IMG/VR virus record: IMGVR_UViG_3300028376_000024
Coordinates: 1-28,041 of that record
DNA length: 28,041 nt
Direction: 5' to 3' (one strand)
Source: a virus
In this document: positions 27,638 to 28,041 of the stretch, one piece after another
Layout of the letters: every line of letters begins with the position of its first letter
Numbering within the stretch: position 1 is the stretch's first letter
Translations under genes and position numbers: made by a program
The notes under the pieces: generated by a model
Told to the model about the DNA's origin: nothing
Seen by the model: the letters and a program-made list of their open reading frames with translations, nothing else
Database searches by the model: none

Positions 27638-28041
27638 CACAAGGAATAACAAATAACATCATAAACGTAGATGCTAAATTAAAAAGCACTCAGTTAGCTC
27701 AATCTATTGATAATGTTGATAGTGATTTTGAAATAGTAGCAGTGGGATTCATTAGACTATCTCCTGCTCAAGATGCAACAGGGGTAGGCGCTACTCCTAC
27801 ATTTGAATGGCAAGATCCTGAAAATTATGACTTGTACCGATTGATATACAGTGAGAATGAAAATTTCACAAATGCTGTAGAAGTATGGACCACTTCAAAA
27901 ACATATACACCCACAGTTAATATAGTAGCAGGTACCTATTGGAAAGTTGAAGGTCATAATTTAATTGACAAAACCCCTATTGTTCCTCAATTAGGCAATG
28001 GTTCTGAGGCGGTTGATACCCAGTGGGCAAATGATTTTTAT
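27634..28041 (+). CDS. Tail fibre-like protein, cut by the right window edge
   Basis: The frame starts with ATG 27634 (ATGA overlap with the fibre gene) and stays open for 136 codons to the window end. The visible part has an FN3-like or Big-like section (RLSPAQDATGVGATPTFEWQ, YRLIYSENENFTNAVEVWTT, TYWKVEGHN) that resembles the carbohydrate/fibronectin-type repeats in secreted and fibre proteins. Sequence is clearly more A/T-rich than the genes before it, with AT-ending codons. It may be an acquired fibre or receptor-binding gene. The missing C-terminus prevents a firmer call. Confidence 0.75.
   Translation, partial: MTQGITNNIINVDAKLKSTQLAQSIDNVDSDFEIVAVGFIRLSPAQDATGVGATPTFEWQDPENYDLYRLIYSENENFTNAVEVWTTSKTYTPTVNIVAGTYWKVEGHNLIDKTPIVPQLGNGSEAVDTQWANDFY

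Noticed and set aside
1-28041. Recoded stop codons
   Set aside because: TAA, TAG and TGA all end well-recognised genes (TAA portal region, TAG MBL gene, TGA terL), so the standard code applies.
1-28041. tRNA genes, CRISPR arrays, insertion sequences
   Set aside because: None recognised on either strand; intergenic gaps are short.

Overview
The window is a contiguous stretch of a tailed double-stranded DNA phage or prophage with siphovirus-type morphology: an HK97-like capsid, a tape measure protein and a lambda G/GT-like chaperone pair, and no contractile sheath gene. It holds about 35 genes, tightly packed, many joined by ATGA or TAATG stop/start overlaps. No integrase, tRNA, rRNA, CRISPR or insertion sequence is visible. 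The host is not certain. Many starts lack a Shine-Dalgarno sequence and sit behind A/T-rich leaders, and the collagen-like tail-fibre motif (GKSAYQ.WL..GNTGT) is of a kind often seen in phages of Bacteroidota and relatives, so an FCB-group host is a reasonable but unproven guess. A few genes (10105, 15673, 7884, 14341) do have good SD sequences.

Left arm, leftward (1-2330). A Cro/CI-like helix-turn-helix gene (2330-2118) heads a string of very small leftward genes, several below usual gene-calling cut-offs. They include a 49-residue membrane protein, a 101-residue hypothetical, a 45-residue ORF and a 27-codon ORF chained by ATGA overlaps, and a 72-residue protein whose frame stays open for 42 codons beyond its TAA. 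The arm ends with a beta-class (N4C/N6A type) DNA methyltransferase flanked by an imperfect inverted repeat. A compact divergent control region (2331-2518) holds a strong sigma70-like rightward promoter whose -10 box lies in a 12-bp palindrome.

Early rightward operon (2519-9629). Recombination genes come first: Rad50/SbcC-like ATPase, a 56-residue protein, RecT annealase, MBL-fold protein, an unknown and a RusA resolvase. Next are a small membrane protein, a possible winged-helix protein, a stand-alone DnaA domain-IV-like protein, a replication-initiator-like protein with an acidic repeat, and one unknown protein.

Lysis (9674-10545) sits unusually between replication and packaging: an M15 peptidase endolysin, and a two-TM holin-like gene that starts inside the endolysin gene.

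Late genes (10547-28041). In order these are TerL, portal, XkdF-like prohead protease with extra SH3/Tudor-like domains, HK97-type major capsid protein and a probable decoration protein, followed by a clear intrinsic terminator (16091-16123). Then come a lysine-rich protein, head-tail connectors, a tail terminator candidate, tail tube candidates and a jelly-roll-like protein. The G/GT chaperones follow, with a T9 slippery site in exactly the phase needed for -1 frameshifting. After them are the tape measure, a Dit-like protein, a large tail hub/tip protein with a C-terminal FN3-like domain, small unknowns, and a BppU/collagen/Big/FN3 mosaic fibre. A second fibre-like gene, with an abrupt shift to A/T-rich sequence, runs off the right edge.

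Most interesting leads: the T9 frameshift, a second in-phase slippery G7 at 7477-7483, the in-frame TAA with a conserved-looking extension (1115), the mini-gene cluster and its operator region, the stand-alone DnaA-IV protein, and the RecT/MBL/SbcC recombination set.
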